Source: Tillus elongatus (Eukaryota; Arthropoda; Insecta; Coleoptera; Cleridae). Taken from it: a stretch of DNA of 64,000 nt. The stretch's first letter is position 1; each line of letters starts with the position of its first letter. Below the pieces are notes generated by a model. It worked only from the letters and a program-made list of their open reading frames with translations. It was not told the DNA's origin and made no database searches. The stretch covers positions 130,685,454 to 130,749,453 of the forward strand of contig OZ023263.1 of NCBI GenBank assembly GCA_964006375.1, given 5' to 3'. The position numbers and the translations under genes were made by a program. This document shows, piece after piece, positions 62,341 through 64,000 of this stretch.

Positions 62341-62700
62341 TAAAGGAAATATGTGAGGACACTCTAAGGCCTCAATCTGCCTACTCCTTAGAGTGATGGA
62401 CAAAGGTGGGTAAAGGAAATATGTAAGGACACTCTAAGGCCTCAATCTGCCTACTCCTTAGAGTGGTGGACAAAGGTGGGTAAAGGAAATATGTAAGGAC
62501 ACTCTAAGGCCTCAATCTGCCTACTCCTTAGAGTGATGGACAAAGGTTGGTAAAGGAAATATGTAAGGACACTCTAAGGCCTCAATCTGCCTACTCCTTA
62601 GAGTGGTGGACAAAGGTAGGTAAAGGAAATATGTAAGGATACTCTAAGGCCTCAATCTGCCTACTCCTTAGAGCGGTGGATAAAGGTAGGTTGGGTTGTT
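62341..62700. repeat. 70-bp tandem repeat at the 3' end of the Penelope-like element
   Basis: TAAAGGAAATATGT recurs at 62341, 62411, 62481, 62551 and 62621, exactly 70 bp apart. Each unit holds CTCTAAGGCC...CCTTAGAG, an inverted pair. The segment CTCAATCTGCCTACTCC of each unit is also found in the end of the coding frame at 62719-62735. Confidence 0.93.
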
Positions 62701-64000
62701 GTAGCTCGATTACGGGGCCTCAATCTGCCTACTCCCCAAATCTCGCCGGAGATCGTCTGTAAGGTCTCAGTGTGTTCAACCCTAGGCCTCAGAGAGATCT
62801 GGCAGTTCGTTGCAAGTCTTGTCTTATATATGTCGTTCCGTCTACCTGTTGCGTCATCAGTGAAAGTAGTGGGGTCACCGTCAATTAAGTGGGGGGCTTT
62901 GGTCACGGTATCTAGAGGAAGATTAAGAGGGTCAACGGGATTTGTTACGGCAGATAATGATGCAATAAAATTGTCTGTGGAATTTATTTCCTTTTTGTGT
63001 GTTTGTAAAGAAGATATAATAGGTTTCCAAGTAGTCGGAAGGCGAAGACCATCATCTCTCTTATTTAAACAATCGGGACGTTTTTCAATCTCGATTGCTT
63101 CGCAGATAATTCTCGTTTTGAAATTGTAAACCGGTGCTATTGTTTTGGCATTATCGAAGTCTATTTTGTGCCCTGTATGAATATGATGCATGGCCAGCGC
63201 CGATGAGGGGTCGGATTTTCTAACTGCGAGGGTGTGTTCGTATATTCTATTGTGGATGCGTCTGTTTGTTTGTCCTACGTAAGTTCGGGAACAGTCGGAA
63301 CAAGGAATTTCGTAAACTCCGTGGGATTCGTTTGGAATCGTATCCTTGGGAGTTTTTATAAGATTTGACAGTTTTTGTTCTGTTGTGAATACGGTTTTGA
63401 TATTATGGGTTCGGAAAATTCGGCTGATTTTGTCGGTGACACCTTTAATGTATGGTAAAAACGCTGTGTGTTGTTGTGTGGACGCTGTTTGTTCTTGTTG
63501 TGGTGTAGTGGTTTGTTGTTGTGCGTTTCTAATGTTTCGTACTATGTGATTGTTGTCGTATCCGTTTTCTAGCAATGTCTGTCTTAAAAAGTTTAATTCT
63601 GTCTGTTTGTTGTTGTTGTCCGTTAGTCTAAGCGATCGTGTTACTAATGTTCGAACCACGGAATTTAGTTGCGATGGGTGATGGTGAGATTGGGCGTTAA
63701 GATACCGATTAGTGTGGGTTGGTTTTCGGTAGACAGTGTAAGAAAATCCTCTGACTGGGTTTTTAGTGATGCGTACATCTAAGAAAGGCAAAGAAAAATT
63801 ATTTTCCATTTCCATGGTGAACTGGATTTGGGGGTTGATGTTATTTAGGTAAGAAAGGAATTCGTCTAGAGATTCTTTGCCGTGTGGCCAGACAGCGAAA
63901 ATGTCGTCAACGTATCTTAACCAACACGTTGGTTTAAGTTGGGATGAATTGAGGGCTTGTGTCTCGAAGTTTTCCATGAAAATGTTGGCAAATGCAGGAG
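62661..64000 (-). CDS. Penelope-like element: RT C-terminus and GIY-YIG endonuclease, partial
   Basis: An open frame entering from the right edge. It includes LRYVDDIFAVW (RT catalytic Y-V-D-D), FLDVRITKN and YRKPTHTNRYLNAQSHHHPSQ, all typical of Penelope-like RT. The C-terminal GIY-YIG endonuclease has GVYEIPCSDC (with the C-x2-C insert), YVGQTNR, R...EH, H...GH.IDF and a later EAIEIEKRPDCLNKRDDG with the catalytic Glu. It ends at 62661. The ATG at 63977 is internal, since the frame is open to 64000 with PAFANIF-type sequence. This is the only pol in the window with no visible lesion, so the element may be young. It would prime on nicked DNA made by its own endonuclease. Confidence 0.92.
   Translation of the reverse strand, partial: PAFANIFMENFETQALNSSQLKPTCWLRYVDDIFAVWPHGKESLDEFLSYLNNINPQIQFTMEMENNFSLPFLDVRITKNPVRGFSYTVYRKPTHTNRYLNAQSHHHPSQLNSVVRTLVTRSLRLTDNNNKQTELNFLRQTLLENGYDNNHIVRNIRNAQQQTTTPQQEQTASTQQHTAFLPYIKGVTDKISRIFRTHNIKTVFTTEQKLSNLIKTPKDTIPNESHGVYEIPCSDCSRTYVGQTNRRIHNRIYEHTLAVRKSDPSSALAMHHIHTGHKIDFDNAKTIAPVYNFKTRIICEAIEIEKRPDCLNKRDDGLRLPTTWKPIISSLQTHKKEINSTDNFIASLSAVTNPVDPLNLPLDTVTKAPHLIDGDPTTFTDDATGRRNDIYKTRLATNCQISLRPRVEHTETLQTISGEIWGVGRLRPRNRATTTQPTFIHRSKE

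Overview
The window reads as AT-rich, transposon-choked DNA from an animal, most likely an insect. Env-bearing Ty3/gypsy (errantivirus-like) retrotransposons, a Penelope-like element, a pogo-like DNA transposon, a Jockey-like LINE remnant, tRNA-derived SINEs, BEL/Pao-like DNA and many long (TA)n arrays all point that way. Only one locus looks like a possible spliced gene, a SWIM zinc-finger protein at the left edge, and it too belongs to a family that expands with mobile DNA. No bacterial operon, CRISPR array or rRNA gene is seen.

Layout, left to right. 1-966: minus-strand three-exon SWIM-finger gene running off the left edge. 1460-4487: putative non-autonomous element with imperfect terminal inverted repeats and AACGTT-rich internal tandem repeats. 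4837-8154: complete but decayed pogo-like transposon with TA target duplication. 11385-13760: a 180-bp tandem array followed by a higher-order minisatellite of 15-bp units. 16400-18060: minus-strand remnants of a Maverick/Polinton-like virus-type element (packaging-ATPase-like fragment and a partner protein). 18252-22680: plus-strand decayed Ty3/gypsy element (C) carrying a nested 1.1-kb terminal-repeat insertion. 22700-24080 and 27250-27862: two decayed capsid-like frames of the same virus-type family. 25502-27136: gag and putative 5' LTR of another Ty3-like element (E). 30188-37147: nearly full-length Ty3/gypsy element B inserted in a (TA)n array. 37225-37295: a canonical hammerhead ribozyme fold on the minus strand. 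40985-42740: LINE remnant. 48652-52127: short LTR element F with GTAAT target duplication and a SINE inside one LTR. 55257-61716: Ty3/gypsy element A with CGCG target duplication, a long env frame and a deleted pol. 62303-64000: Penelope-like element with GIY-YIG endonuclease, running off the right edge.

Most coding frames are the gag, pol or env parts of retroelements and nearly all carry frameshifts, stops or deletions. The relative order of insertion can be read from the nesting: element B sits in a TA microsatellite, a terminal-repeat element sits in element C's protease, and a SINE sits in one LTR of element F whose other LTR keeps the empty site. All family assignments were made by eye from motifs and have not been confirmed by database search.
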